Positions 52,622-61,922 are shown, counted from the first letter of the stretch. The stretch: DNA of 64,000 nucleotides from Cellulosimicrobium sp. ES-005 (GCF_040448685.1 NZ_CP159290.1:1612001-1676000); one strand, 5' to 3'. Numbers and translations: made by a program. Notes: generated from the letters alone by a model not told the origin.

Positions 52622-54427
52622 TCAGAGGCCGACCTCGGCCTCGAACGCGCCCTCCTCGATGCGGTTCTTGATCGTGGTGAGGAAGCGCGCGGCGTCCGCA
52701 CCGTCGACCAGGCGGTGGTCGTAGGACAGGAAGATGAAGCACGTCGAGCGGATGCCGATCGTGTCGTTGCCGTCCGCGTCCGTCACGACGACCGGGCGCT
52801 TGGTGATGGTGCCCGTGCCGAGGATCGCGACCTGACCGACCGGGACGATCGGCGTGTCGAAGACGGCGCCGCCCGAGCCGGTGTTGGTGATCGTGAACGT
52901 CGCGCCCGCGAGCTCGTCCGGACCGACCTTGTTGGCACGCGTGCGTGCGCCGAGGTCGGCGATCTTGCGCGCGATGCCGGCGAGGTTGAGGTCGCCCGCG
53001 TCCTTGATGACGGGGACCACGAGGCCGCGCTCGGTGTCGACCGCGATGCCCACGTTCTCCTGGCCGTGGTAGGTGATCTCGTCCTCGCCGAAGGTCGCGT
53101 TGATCTTCGGGTAGGCCTTGAGCGCCTCGACCGCGGCGAGCGTGAAGAACGGCAGGAACGTGAGGTTCGCACCCTCGCGCGCCTTGAAGTCCGCCTTGGC
53201 GCGGTTGCGCAGGGCGGCGACGCGGGTGACGTCGACCTCGACCGCCGTCGTGAGCTGGGCCTGCGTGCTCAGCGCCTCGACCATGCGGCTCGCGACGAGC
53301 TTGCGCAGACGGCTCGTCTTCTCGGTCGTGCCGCGCAGCGGCGAGACGGCCGGGACGGAGGCCTTCTTCGGGGCACCACCGGCGGGAGCCGCGGGAGCGG
53401 CAGCTGCGGGGGCGGCCTTGGCCTCCTCGGCCTTGCGGGCGGCCTCGAGCACGTCCTCCTTGCGGATGCGGCCGCCGACGCCCGTGCCCGTGAGGGTCGA
53501 CAGGTCGACGCCCTTGTCCGCCGCGAGCTTGCGCACGAGCGGGGTGAGGTACGTGCCGCCGGCCTTCGCGGCCGGGGCCGGGGTCGCACCCGGTGCGGAC
53601 GGCGCGGCGGGCTTCTCGGCCGCGGGGGCCGGGGCGCTCGTGGCCGGGGCCGGCGTCTCCTCCTGCGCGGCCTGGGCCGGGACGTCCGCCTCGCTCGCCG
53701 GGGTGCGCGCCTCGGTCGGGGCCGGGGCGGGCGCAGCCTCCTGCTTCGGGGCCTCCTGGGCGGGCTCGGCCGGTGCCGCGGGGGCGGCGGCCGGGGCGGC
53801 GCCCGAGCCGACGATCGCGAGCACGGTGCCGACCTCGACCGTCTCGTCCTCCTGGACGAGGATCTGCTGGACGGTGCCGGCCACGGGCGAGGGGACCTCG
53901 GTGTCGACCTTGTCGGTCGAGACCTCGAGCAGGGGCTCGTCGACCTCGACGGTCTCGCCGACCGACTTGAGCCACCGGGTCACGGTGCCCTCGGTGACGG
54001 ACTCGCCGAGCGCGGGGAGCCTGATCTCCTCACCGCCGGAGGACTGCGGCGCGGGAGCGGCCTGCTGGGCCGGGGCGGGCTCGGCGGGGGCCTCCTGCGC
54101 GGCCGGCTGCTCCGGCTCGGGCTCCGGCGCGGCCTGGGGCGCGGGCTCCTCGGCCGCCGCGGGGGCGGGGGCGGCGTCGCCGCCGCCGGAACCGTCGCCG
54201 ATCACGGCGAGGTCGGTACCGACCTCCACGGTCTCGTCCTCCTGGACGAGGATCTGCTCGAGCACGCCCGCGACGGGCGACGGGATCTCGGTGTCGACCT
54301 TGTCGGTCGAGACCTCGAGCAGCGGCTCGTCGACGGCGACGGTGTCGCCGACCGACTTGAGCCAACGGGTGACGGTGCCTTCGGTGACGGACTCGCCGAG
54401 GGCCGGCATCTGCACGTTCTCAGACAT
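52622..54427 (-). CDS. sucB: 2-oxoacid dehydrogenase E2 component, dihydrolipoamide acyltransferase
   Basis: The 601-residue protein has two lipoyl domains (about 5-78 and 135-208, lipoyl lysines 43 and 173 in STDKVDT), long Ala/Pro/Glu linkers, a peripheral subunit-binding domain (about 290-330; [34 protein letters not shown]) and a catalytic domain ending [16 protein letters not shown] with catalytic His571 and Asp575. It is usually labelled SucB, but in M. tuberculosis (DlaT) and Corynebacterium (AceF) the gene at this locus is the E2 of pyruvate dehydrogenase, because the 2-oxoglutarate E2 activity there is fused to E1. It lies 30 bases after lpdA. Confidence 0.93.
   Translation of the reverse strand: MSENVQMPALGESVTEGTVTRWLKSVGDTVAVDEPLLEVSTDKVDTEIPSPVAGVLEQILVQEDETVEVGTDLAVIGDGSGGGDAAPAPAAAEEPAPQAAPEPEPEQPAAQEAPAEPAPAQQAAPAPQSSGGEEIRLPALGESVTEGTVTRWLKSVGETVEVDEPLLEVSTDKVDTEVPSPVAGTVQQILVQEDETVEVGTVLAIVGSGAAPAAAPAAPAEPAQEAPKQEAAPAPAPTEARTPASEADVPAQAAQEETPAPATSAPAPAAEKPAAPSAPGATPAPAAKAGGTYLTPLVRKLAADKGVDLSTLTGTGVGGRIRKEDVLEAARKAEEAKAAPAAAAPAAPAGGAPKKASVPAVSPLRGTTEKTSRLRKLVASRMVEALSTQAQLTTAVEVDVTRVAALRNRAKADFKAREGANLTFLPFFTLAAVEALKAYPKINATFGEDEITYHGQENVGIAVDTERGLVVPVIKDAGDLNLAGIARKIADLGARTRANKVGPDELAGATFTITNTGSGGAVFDTPIVPVGQVAILGTGTITKRPVVVTDADGNDTIGIRSTCFIFLSYDHRLVDGADAARFLTTIKNRIEEGAFEAEVGL
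53810..54409 (-). repeat. Duplicated lipoyl-domain coding repeat
   Basis: Two direct copies of about 210 bp (54200-54409 and 53810-54019) encode nearly identical 70-residue lipoyl domains, with long runs of identical DNA such as the STDKVDT segment. They are separated by a 180-bp Ala/Pro/Glu linker. The copies can recombine and are a likely place for assembly error or copy-number change. Confidence 0.8.
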
Positions 54428-54457
54428 GACCTGCCTGGTCTCCTTCGATCGTTGGGG

Positions 54458-55840
54458 TCAGTTGTGGGCGTGCAGAGGCTTGCCGGCCAGGGCCAGGTGC
54501 GCCTCTCCGAGTGCCTCGTTCTGGGTGGGGTGGGCGTGGACCAGGGCGGCGACGTCCTCGGGGTACGCCTCCCAGCCCACGATGAGCTGGCCCTCGCCGA
54601 CGAGCTCGCCGACGCGGGCACCGATCATGTGCACGCCGACGACGGGACCGTCCTTGCGGCGCACGAGCTTGACGAAGCCGCTGGTCGCGAGGATCTTGCT
54701 CTTGCCGTTGCCGGCGAGGTTGTACTCGAGGGTCTCGACCTGGTCGGCCCCCCACGTCTCGGTCGCCGCAGCCTCCGTGACGCCGACGGACGCCACCTCG
54801 GGCTCGCAGTACGTGACGCGCGGGATCGACGACTCGACGATCGGCGTCGGGTCGAGCCCGGCGATCTGCTCCGCGAGGAAGATGCCCTGCGCGAACCCGC
54901 GGTGCGCGAGCTGGAGGCCGGGCACGATGTCGCCCGCGGCCCAGATGTTCCCGACGCCCGTGTGCAGGCGCTCGTCGACGATCACGAACCCGCGGTCGAG
55001 CGTGATGCCCTGCGCCTCGAACCCGAGGTCGGCGGTGCGCGGCCCGCGCCCGACGGCGACGAGCAGCAGCTCGGCCTCGAAGGTCTTGCCGGACTCGAGC
55101 GTGACGGTGACGCCCGAGTCGGTCTCCTTGACGCCCGCGAACCGGTCGCCCAGGGAGAACTGGATGCCGCGCTTGCGGAACGCCCGCTCGAGCGACTTCG
55201 ACAGCGCCTCGTCCTCGTTGGGCACGAGGTGGGGCAGCGCCTCGACGATCTGGACGTCGGCGCCGAACGACTTCCACACGCTCGCGAACTCGACGCCGAT
55301 GACGCCGCCGCCGAGCACCACGACCGACTTCGGGACGCGGTCGAGCCGCAGCGCCTGGTCGGAGGTGATGACGCGGCCGGCGATCTCGAGACCGGGCAGC
55401 GAGCGCGCGTACGAGCCGGTCGCGAGCACGACGTGGCGGCCGGTGTACCGGGTGCCGTCGACCTCGACGGTGTCCTGCGACACGAGCCGGCCGTGCCCCT
55501 CGACGAACGTGATGCCGCGGGAGGCGACGAGCCCCTGGAGGCCCTTGTAGAGGCCCGCGACGACGCCGTCCTTGTAGCCGTTGACGCCTGCCATGTCGAT
55601 GCCGTCGAACGAGCTGCGGACGCCGAACTTCGCGCCCTCGCGGGCGCCGTCGGCGAGCTCGGCCGCGTGGAGCAGGGCCTTGGTGGGGATGCACCCGTTG
55701 TGCAGGCAGGTACCACCGAGCTTGCCCGACTCGACGAGCGCGACGGAGAGGCCGAGCTGGGCGGCGCGCAGCGCCGTGGCATAGCCGGCGCTGCCTCCGC
55801 CCAGGACGACGACGTCGAATGGTGTGCCGGGTTCGGCCAC
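54458..55840 (-). CDS. lpdA: Dihydrolipoyl dehydrogenase (E3)
   Basis: The 460-residue flavoprotein has GGGSAGYATALRAAQLG for FAD, the redox disulfide Cys45/Cys50 (GGTCLHNGCIPTK), NAD motif VVLGGGVIGVEFASVW, AAGDIV and the C-terminal HAHPTQNEALGEAH with the active-site His-Glu pair. It reoxidises lipoyl groups of the E2 encoded next to it. GTG 55840 has AGGAG six bases upstream. It is the first gene of the lpdA-sucB unit. Confidence 0.96.
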   Translation of the reverse strand: MAEPGTPFDVVVLGGGSAGYATALRAAQLGLSVALVESGKLGGTCLHNGCIPTKALLHAAELADGAREGAKFGVRSSFDGIDMAGVNGYKDGVVAGLYKGLQGLVASRGITFVEGHGRLVSQDTVEVDGTRYTGRHVVLATGSYARSLPGLEIAGRVITSDQALRLDRVPKSVVVLGGGVIGVEFASVWKSFGADVQIVEALPHLVPNEDEALSKSLERAFRKRGIQFSLGDRFAGVKETDSGVTVTLESGKTFEAELLLVAVGRGPRTADLGFEAQGITLDRGFVIVDERLHTGVGNIWAAGDIVPGLQLAHRGFAQGIFLAEQIAGLDPTPIVESSIPRVTYCEPEVASVGVTEAAATETWGADQVETLEYNLAGNGKSKILATSGFVKLVRRKDGPVVGVHMIGARVGELVGEGQLIVGWEAYPEDVAALVHAHPTQNEALGEAHLALAGKPLHAHN

Positions 55841-56043
55841 GTGCGACTCCTTCAGCGAGGGGAGAGCGAGGGCGGACGTGCACGGCACGTCGACGGGCCG
55901 GACGGGAACCGCTGGCCCACGGTGCGTGAACGTTCTCCGGGTGCCATCTTGGCACCTCGGGCACGGGCTCCCCAATCGAAACCAGGGCCTCGCGGCTGTG
56001 ACGCTGCAGACAGCGGGGCCACCGTATGACCAGGGTCACGCTG

Positions 56044-56049
56044 TACCCT
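56044..56049 (+). promoter_or_regulatory. -10 hexamer of the gene at 56056, leaderless
   Basis: TACCCT, then GCCGCT, then GTG 56056. Confidence 0.4.
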
Positions 56050-56055
56050 GCCGCT

Positions 56056-56418
56056 GTGCCCCGGCTGCCCAAGCTGTCCAGCCTGTTCTCCCGCCGCCCC
56101 CCGACGACCTCGTCGCCGGGCGGCGCCGCCGCCGCGCCGTCGGACGCCCGTCGCGCGACGCTCGCCCACCTCCAGGACTTCGTGCGCACGCGCGTCGGGG
56201 TCGAGGCGTACGTCGAGCCGCCCACGCAGGACACGGGGGCGACGCTGCTGCTCATCGCGACGACGGGCGAGTGGACGCGCCGGCGCGTCCCGGACGAGAA
56301 GACGGCGTTCGACGTCGCCGGCTCGCTGGGCGTGCCCGTCTACAACGTGCGCTTCACCGGCTACCCGCAGCGCATGCGCGACTGGAACTCCCGCCAGCGC
56401 CGTCGCCGGACCTCCTGA
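56056..56418 (+). CDS. Conserved hypothetical protein
   Basis: The 120-residue protein is basic at both ends. The core (LAHLQDFVRTRVGVEAYVEPPTQDTGATLLLIATTGEWTRRRVPDEKTAFDVAGSLGVPVYNVRFTGYPQRMRDW) looks like a compact alpha/beta domain conserved beside lpdA in actinobacteria. I cannot assign a function. GTG 56056 is preferred to ATG 56026 because a -10 hexamer ends six bases before it. It converges with pepA at a strong hairpin. Confidence 0.65.
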   Translation: MPRLPKLSSLFSRRPPTTSSPGGAAAAPSDARRATLAHLQDFVRTRVGVEAYVEPPTQDTGATLLLIATTGEWTRRRVPDEKTAFDVAGSLGVPVYNVRFTGYPQRMRDWNSRQRRRRTS

Positions 56419-56451
56419 CACCGCTCGACCCGGCGATCTTCCGGTGTCGAG

Positions 56452-56499
56452 CAGGTGGTCCTGGTTCGTCCGGGCGACGGGACGGACCAGGACCACCTG
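56452..56499. terminator. Bidirectional terminator before pepA 3' end
   Basis: Arms of 20 bp (56452-56471 and 56480-56499; outer part CAGGTGGTCCTGGT and its complement) with one T-G wobble and an eight-base loop. It lies between convergent genes, 16 bases from the pepA stop. Confidence 0.75.
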
Positions 56500-56514
56500 G
56501 TCGGCGAGACCGGG

Positions 56515-58020
56515 TCAGCGGCGGGCGCGGCCCTCGACGAGGCCGAGCAGGGTGCGGACGGCGACGCCCGTGCCTCCGACCGGGGTGTAGCCGTGGGCCG
56601 AGCCCTCGTTGAACGCGGGGCCGGCGATGTCGAGGTGCGCCCACGGCGTCTCGCCGACGAACTCCTGCAGGAACAGGCCCGCGACGAGCATGCCGCCGAA
56701 CCGGTCGCCGATGTTCGCGAGGTCGGCGACCTTCGACTTCAAGGACGCTCCCAGCTCCTCGGGCAGCGGCATCGGCCAGAACTGCTCGCCCGCGGCGTCG
56801 GCCGCCGCGACGACCTCGGCGCGCACGTCGTCGGCGCCCATGACCGCGGAGACGCGGTTGCCGAGCGCGACCATCTGGGCGCCGGTGAGCGTCGCGACGT
56901 CGAGCACGACGTCGGGCTTCTCCTCGACGGCGGCGACCAGGCCGTCGGCCATGACGAGGCGGCCCTCGGCGTCGGTGTTGAGCACCTCGACGGTCTTGCC
57001 GCCACGGATCGTGATGACGTCGGACGGACGCTGCGCCGTGCCCGACGGCATGTTCTCCGCGAGGCACAGCCAGCCCGTCACGGCCACGGGCAGCCCGAGG
57101 CGCGCGGCGGCGACGACGGTCTGCAGCACGGCGGCGGCGCCGGCCATGTCGGACTTCATCGCCTCCATGCCCTTGGCGGGCTTGATCGAGATGCCGCCCG
57201 AGTCGAACGTGATGCCCTTGCCCACGAGCGCGACCTTCGCGGCGGGGCGCGACGGCGCGTAGGCGACCTTGACGAGGCGCGGGCCGCGCGCCGAGCCCTG
57301 TCCGACGCCGACGAGGCCGCCGTACCCGCCCGCGACGAGCGCCTTGTCGTCGAGCACCGTGACCTTGAGGCCCTTGGCGCCCGAGTCCTTGACGGCCTGC
57401 TTCGCGACGTCGGCGAACGCGGCGGGGAAGAGGTCGTTGGGCGCGGCGTTGACGAGGTCGCGCGTCGCGTTCACGGCCGCCGCGACGACCTTGGCCCGCT
57501 CGACGGCAGCCTTGGCCGCGGAGCTGCGCGTGCTCCCGGCGAGGACCTCGACGGTCGCGGGCGGGCGGTTCGCGGCCGACGACGCGGCCTCGCCCGTGCG
57601 GTAGCGCGCGAACGCGTAGGCACCGAGCAGCGCTCCCTCGGCGACGGCGCCGAGCTCGGCCTCGTCCTCGACGGGGAGCGCGACGGCGACCGACGTCGTC
57701 CCGGCGAGCGCGCGCAGCGCGGCACCGGCGGCGCGGCGCAGCGCCTCGGCGCTGAAGGTGCCGTCGGCGCGCCGTGCGCCGAGGCCCACGAGCACGAGCA
57801 CGTCGGCCTTGAGCTCGGGCCCGGCGGGCACCTTGCGGACCTCGTCGGCGGCGCCCGTGATGCCGAGCGCGGGTGCGAGGTCCTCGAGGGAGGCGACCAC
57901 CGGACGGGGCAGGTCGCCCCCGACGATCGCGACACCGTCGGACGTCGTGTGGGTGCCGACGACGAGCGCGTCGACCTTGGCACCGGCGGGATTCTTGCTG
58001 GAGACGGTCAGTTCAGCCAC
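56515..58020 (-). CDS. pepA: Leucyl aminopeptidase (M17)
   Basis: The 501-residue protein has an N-terminal macro-like domain and the M17 catalytic domain: VGKGITFDSGGISIKP (metal Lys and Asp), MKSDMAGAAAV and the signature NTDAEGRLVMADGL. It is a two-metal hexameric aminopeptidase for N-terminal leucine and other residues. GTG 58020 follows TAGCAT at six bases, so it is probably leaderless. Confidence 0.96.
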   Translation of the reverse strand: MAELTVSSKNPAGAKVDALVVGTHTTSDGVAIVGGDLPRPVVASLEDLAPALGITGAADEVRKVPAGPELKADVLVLVGLGARRADGTFSAEALRRAAGAALRALAGTTSVAVALPVEDEAELGAVAEGALLGAYAFARYRTGEAASSAANRPPATVEVLAGSTRSSAAKAAVERAKVVAAAVNATRDLVNAAPNDLFPAAFADVAKQAVKDSGAKGLKVTVLDDKALVAGGYGGLVGVGQGSARGPRLVKVAYAPSRPAAKVALVGKGITFDSGGISIKPAKGMEAMKSDMAGAAAVLQTVVAAARLGLPVAVTGWLCLAENMPSGTAQRPSDVITIRGGKTVEVLNTDAEGRLVMADGLVAAVEEKPDVVLDVATLTGAQMVALGNRVSAVMGADDVRAEVVAAADAAGEQFWPMPLPEELGASLKSKVADLANIGDRFGGMLVAGLFLQEFVGETPWAHLDIAGPAFNEGSAHGYTPVGGTGVAVRTLLGLVEGRARR

Positions 58021-58026
58021 CCCGCG

Positions 58027-58032
58027 ATGCTA
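58027..58032 (-). promoter_or_regulatory. pepA -10 hexamer, leaderless
   Basis: TAGCAT on the minus strand, then CGCGGG, then GTG 58020. Confidence 0.4.
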
Positions 58033-58110
58033 TCCCCGGGGACGGCGCCCCTGCCCCCGTGACGTCGGTGGGACCTGTGGACCGATTCCGTGGCCGCGGG
58101 CCGCCCCCGG

Positions 58111-58116
58111 TACGCT
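58111..58116 (+). promoter_or_regulatory. -10 hexamer of the gene at 58124, leaderless
   Basis: TACGCT, then CGGCCGC, then GTG 58124. Confidence 0.4.
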
Positions 58117-58123
58117 CGGCCGC

Positions 58124-58480
58124 GTGGTCCTTCCCCTCCTGCTGCTCGTGGTCGCGGCGTGCGTCGCGCTCGCCGGCTGGGCTCTCGTGTTCGTCGTGCG
58201 CGACCGCGCGGTGATCCTGCGCCAGCTCTGGGGTGCGGCCGTGATCGAGGGGCTGATCCTCGTGCAGGCGGTCGTGGTGGGCGTGCTCGGCGCCACCGGG
58301 ACCGCGCCGAGCGACCCCGTGCTGCTGTGGGGCTACCTCGTGACCACCCTCTTCATCCTGCCCGTCGCCGCCCTGTGGGCCTTCGCGGAGCGTTCGCGCT
58401 GGAGCTCCGTCGTGCTCGCGGTCGCCGCGCTCACCGTCGCGTTCCTCGAGTGGCGCCTGTGGCAGATCTGGAACGCCTGA
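58124..58480 (+). CDS. Small membrane protein, unknown
   Basis: The 118-residue protein is almost wholly hydrophobic with four predicted helices (LLLLVVAACVALAGWALVFVV, AAVIEGLILVQAVVVGVLG, LLWGYLVTTLFILPVAALW, SVVLAVAALTVAFLEW). No known motif. It is the first gene of a unit with the next membrane protein, pyrD and a small protein; 16 bases separate it from the next start. Homologous pairs of such genes before pyrD occur in related genera, which supports it being real. Confidence 0.7.
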   Translation: MVLPLLLLVVAACVALAGWALVFVVRDRAVILRQLWGAAVIEGLILVQAVVVGVLGATGTAPSDPVLLWGYLVTTLFILPVAALWAFAERSRWSSVVLAVAALTVAFLEWRLWQIWNA

Positions 58481-58496
58481 CCTGGAGGTCCTCGCC

Positions 58497-58997
58497 ATGA
58501 GCGCACCCGCCGCCCCGGACGGGACGCCGCACCCGCGTCGCACGAACGCCGGCTTCGGCCGGGTCCTCGTCGCCGTGTACGGGATCTTCGCGCTCGCGGC
58601 CTCGGCCCGGGCCGCCGTGCAGCTCCTGCGCGACTGGCACGAGGCGCCGCTCGCGTACGCGCTGTCGGGGCTCGCGGCGGCCGTGTACGTCGTCGCGACG
58701 ATCGCGCTCGCGCGGGGCGGCCAGGTCGCGCGGCGCGTCGCGTGGGTCGCGGTGGGCGTCGAGCTCGTCGGGGTGCTCGCCGTCGGCGCCTTCTCGCTCG
58801 CCGACCCCGAGGCGTTCCCCCGCGCCACCGTCTGGTCCGGCTTCGGGCAGGGCTACGGCTACGTGCCCCTCGTCCTGCCCTTCGTCGGCCTGTGGTGGCT
58901 CTGGCGCACCCGCCCCGGCGGGACGTCGGCGACCGTCGCCACCCCGAGCGCCACCAGCACCCGCACCGACACCGACGCCCCGGAGGACGCCGCATGA
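58497..58997 (+). CDS. Membrane protein, unknown
   Basis: The 166-residue protein has four hydrophobic helices (GRVLVAVYGIFALAASARAAVQLL, YALSGLAAAVYVVATIALA, VAWVAVGVELVGVLAVGAFSL, PLVLPFVGLWWLW) and a Thr/Ser-rich tail. No known motif. CCTGGAGG precedes the ATG. Its stop overlaps the pyrD ATG (ATGA 58994-58997). Confidence 0.75.
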   Translation: MSAPAAPDGTPHPRRTNAGFGRVLVAVYGIFALAASARAAVQLLRDWHEAPLAYALSGLAAAVYVVATIALARGGQVARRVAWVAVGVELVGVLAVGAFSLADPEAFPRATVWSGFGQGYGYVPLVLPFVGLWWLWRTRPGGTSATVATPSATSTRTDTDAPEDAA

Positions 58998-60106
58998 CCC
59001 GCCGCCGCCCGCTCCTCTACGGACTGCTCTTCGACACCGTCTTCCGCCGCATGGACCCGGAGCGCGCGCACCACGTCGCGTTCGACCTGATCGGCGCCGT
59101 CGGCCGCGTGCCGGTGCTGCGCGACGTCGTGCAGGGGGCGCTCGCGCCCTACCTGGGCCGCGCGGCCGGGGGCCGGGGCAGCGTCGAGGTCCTGGGCAAG
59201 GTCTTCCCCGCGCCCTTCGGCCTCGCGGGCGGGTTCGACAAGGACGCGCGCGCCGTGCGCGGCCTGACCATGCTCGGTTTCGCGTTCGTCGAGATCGGTA
59301 CGGTCACCGCGCACGCGCAGCCCGGCAACGAGAAGCCGCGGCTGTGGCGCGAGCTCGACGTGTCGGGCGTGCGCAACCGCATGGGGTTCAACAACGAGGG
59401 TGCCGCGGCGGCCGCCCGGCGCCTCGCCGCGCTGCGCTCGACCCGCGCGGGCCGCGCCGTGCTCGTGGGCGCGAACATCGGCAAGACCAAGGTCACGCCC
59501 GCGTCCGAGGCCGCGGGGGACTACGCGACGAGCGCGAGCCTCCTCGCGCCGTACGCCGACTACCTCGTCGTCAACGTGTCCTCACCCAACACCCCGGGCC
59601 TGCGCGACCTCCAGGAGGTCGCGTCGCTGCGCCCGATCCTCGTGGCGGTGCGCGAGGCCGCGGACGCCGCGACCACGGACGCGGGAGCCGCCCGCGTGCC
59701 GCTGCTCGTCAAGATCGCGCCCGACCTCGCGGACGAGGACGTGGACGCGGTCGCCGACCTCGTCGACGAGCTCGACCTCGACGGCGTCGTCGCCGTCAAC
59801 ACGACGATCGGGCACGACCGGGGGCCCGGCGGGCTGTCCGGACCACCGGTGCGCGCCCGGGGCCTCGCCGTGGTCGCGCGCCTGCGCGAGCGCCTCGGCC
59901 CGCGTCGCGCCATCATCGGCGTCGGGGGCATCACGACCGCGCACGACGCCCGTGACTACCTGCACGCGGGCGCCGACCTCGTCCAGGGGTACACCGGGTT
60001 CCTCTACCAGGGCCCGCTCTGGGCGGCGCGCATCAACCGGTCGCTCGTGCGCCACCCGGAGCCGGGCGAGCACGTGCGCGGCGCCGAGGCGAGGGAGGCA
60101 CGATGA
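58994..60106 (+). CDS. pyrD: Dihydroorotate dehydrogenase (quinone), class 2
   Basis: The 370-residue flavoenzyme has the class 2 N-terminal helical membrane-binding part (YGLLFDTVFRRMDPERAHHVAFDLIG), GLAGGFDKDA, GTVTAHAQPGNEKPRL, RMGFNNEG, NVSSPNTPGLRDLQ with the catalytic serine, VNTTIGHDR and IGVGGI. It oxidises dihydroorotate to orotate with quinone in pyrimidine synthesis. It overlaps the genes on both sides by four bases. Confidence 0.96.
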   Translation: MTRRRPLLYGLLFDTVFRRMDPERAHHVAFDLIGAVGRVPVLRDVVQGALAPYLGRAAGGRGSVEVLGKVFPAPFGLAGGFDKDARAVRGLTMLGFAFVEIGTVTAHAQPGNEKPRLWRELDVSGVRNRMGFNNEGAAAAARRLAALRSTRAGRAVLVGANIGKTKVTPASEAAGDYATSASLLAPYADYLVVNVSSPNTPGLRDLQEVASLRPILVAVREAADAATTDAGAARVPLLVKIAPDLADEDVDAVADLVDELDLDGVVAVNTTIGHDRGPGGLSGPPVRARGLAVVARLRERLGPRRAIIGVGGITTAHDARDYLHAGADLVQGYTGFLYQGPLWAARINRSLVRHPEPGEHVRGAEAREAR

Positions 60107-60312
60107 TCCGGCCCCAGTGGGTCTGGGAGCTCGACGACGCCGAGGGAAGCGTCCTCGCCACGCCCGTGAGCCCCGTCTTCACGACGCAGTACGACGCGGA
60201 GCAGTGGCTCGGCGAGACCTGGCGGGCCCTCGCGGCCGAGGGCGCCGTGGTCGCGCGTCTCCTGCACGACGGGACCCAGGCGACCGCGCCCGTGGAGCTC
60301 CGCTCGCGCTGA
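60103..60312 (+). CDS. Small conserved hypothetical protein
   Basis: The 69-residue protein (VWELDDAEGSVLATPVSPVFTTQYDAEQWLGETWRALAAEGAVVARLLHDG) lacks membrane segments or known motifs. It starts in the pyrD stop (ATGA) and is thus translationally coupled. Similar short proteins occur in Micrococcales, in my recollection; function unknown. Confidence 0.7.
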   Translation: MIRPQWVWELDDAEGSVLATPVSPVFTTQYDAEQWLGETWRALAAEGAVVARLLHDGTQATAPVELRSR

Positions 60313-60348
60313 CCGCGGTTGCCCGCTCTCCGACGGCCCAGGGCGTGC

Positions 60349-61860
60349 TCAGCCGGCCACGCGCGCCCACGCTGCGGCGAGCCGGGGCACCGCCCGCTCC
60401 AGCTCCTCGGGCGGTCGCGAGAACGTGAGGCGCAGCCGGTCCGCGGCGCTGCCGTCGGGGGTGAACGTCGGGCCGGCGTTGACCAGGACGCCCTCCGCGG
60501 CGGCCGCGGCGGCGAACGCCTGGGCGACGGGCGCGCCGACGTCGACCCACAGGGACAGCCCGCCCTCCGGCACGTGCACGCGCCAGTCGGGGAGCGCCGC
60601 GCCCAGCAGCCCGCACAGCAGGTCGCGCTGGGCGCGCAGCGTCCTGCGGCGCTCGGCGAGCACGCTGCCCGCGTCGTCGAGCAGCTCGACGACGGCGAGC
60701 TGCTCGAGCACCGCGGTCGCGATGTCGGCGGACTGCCGGGTGCGCGCGAGCCGCGCGACGAGGTCGGGGTGCGCGCGGACCCACCCGACGCGCAGCCCGC
60801 CCCAGAACGACTTGGACGCCGACCCGACGGTGACGACGTACGGCGAGGCCCCGTCCCCGGCGAGCGGCTCGGCGACGGGGCCGACGGCGTCCGGGTCGCC
60901 CTCGAGGTCGAGGTCCGTGAGGGTCTCGTCCCCGACGACGGTCACGCGGTGGCGCGCGGCGGCCTCGCGCACCCCGGCCCGCTCCTCGGGGGTGAGCGTG
61001 TACGCGGTGGGGTTGTGGAAGTCCGGTACGAGGTACACCAGCCGCGGCGAGACCTGGCGCAGCGTCGAGCCGAAGAGGTCGACGTCGAACCCGGGCGCGT
61101 CCTGCTCGCGGCCGGGGTGCGACTCCCGGTCACCGCGCCCCACGGGGACCGGGACGAGCCGCGCCCCGGCGCGGCGCAGTGCCTCCATCGCGTGGTAGTA
61201 GGTGGGCGACTGCACGACGGCGCGGTCGCCGCCACCGAGGAGCGTGCCCGCGAGCGTGGTGATCGCGTGCTGGGCGCCGGTCGTGACGAGGACCTCGTCG
61301 GGCGTCGTCGCCGTGCCGCGCCGGGTGTGGTGGTCGGCGATCGCCTCGCGCAGGACGCCGACGCCGTACGGCTCGTACCCGCCTCCGGACAGGTACTCGG
61401 GGAGGCGTTCGAGCGCGCGCGAGTACGCGCCGTGCAGCCCGCTCGGGGCGGCGGAGGTCGCCTGGGAGAGGTCGGCGAGGTCGATCGGTGCGACGTGCGG
61501 GGCCGGTGCGGGCGGCGCGTCGCCCCCGCGGGCACGGGGCGCGGTCCGGGGCCGGGTCGCGCGGGGGAGCACGACGACGGTCCCCGACCCCGTCCGGGAG
61601 CGCGCGAAGCCCAGCTCGCGCAGCCGCCCGTACGCGGCCGCCGTGGTGGTGCGGGAGACGCCGAGCGCGACGGCGAGGTCGCGCTCGGACGGGAGCCGCG
61701 TGTGCGGGGCGAGCGTGCCGGCGAGGACGGCGGCGCGCAGCGCGTCGGCCAGCGCGGTGTACGCGGGGCCGCCCGCGTGCCAGCGACCCAGCAGCCGCGC
61801 CGCGGCGGCGGGGGAGAGGTGGCGGTGGACGTCGACGGACCCAGGCGGGGCGAGACTCAT
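60349..61860 (-). CDS. MocR-type regulator (GntR HTH plus aminotransferase domain)
   Basis: The 503-residue protein joins a GntR winged helix (about 28-100; LADALRAAVLAGTLAPHTRLPSERDLAVALGVSRTTTAAAYGRL) to a fold-type I aminotransferase domain with the PLP lysine in GSASKSFWGG. MocR proteins sense PLP or related compounds and regulate by binding repeated sites. It is divergent from a YczE-like membrane gene, a pairing seen in many Actinobacteria. Repeats at 61864-61902 in the 62-bp gap are candidate sites. Confidence 0.9.
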   Translation of the reverse strand: MSLAPPGSVDVHRHLSPAAAARLLGRWHAGGPAYTALADALRAAVLAGTLAPHTRLPSERDLAVALGVSRTTTAAAYGRLRELGFARSRTGSGTVVVLPRATRPRTAPRARGGDAPPAPAPHVAPIDLADLSQATSAAPSGLHGAYSRALERLPEYLSGGGYEPYGVGVLREAIADHHTRRGTATTPDEVLVTTGAQHAITTLAGTLLGGGDRAVVQSPTYYHAMEALRRAGARLVPVPVGRGDRESHPGREQDAPGFDVDLFGSTLRQVSPRLVYLVPDFHNPTAYTLTPEERAGVREAAARHRVTVVGDETLTDLDLEGDPDAVGPVAEPLAGDGASPYVVTVGSASKSFWGGLRVGWVRAHPDLVARLARTRQSADIATAVLEQLAVVELLDDAGSVLAERRRTLRAQRDLLCGLLGAALPDWRVHVPEGGLSLWVDVGAPVAQAFAAAAAAEGVLVNAGPTFTPDGSAADRLRLTFSRPPEELERAVPRLAAAWARVAG

Positions 61861-61863
61861 AGG

Positions 61864-61902
61864 GCCACTCTCTCGCGATTGGCTATGGATGTCGATGCCA
61901 CT
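61864..61902. promoter_or_regulatory. MocR binding-site candidate between mocR and yczE
   Basis: GCCACT occurs at 61864-61869 and 61897-61902 (33 bases apart, about three helical turns), and an inverted one-mismatch copy ATTGGC at 61878-61883 lies between. A direct plus inverted repeat layout is typical of MocR sites. Confidence 0.45.
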
Positions 61903-61922
61903 TGGTCGTCAGGATGGCTCGC

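Noticed and set aside
51005-56029. A 1674-codon open frame on the plus strand
   Set aside because: It runs antisense to the TIGR01777, E2 and E3 genes and has no domain; same GC artefact.
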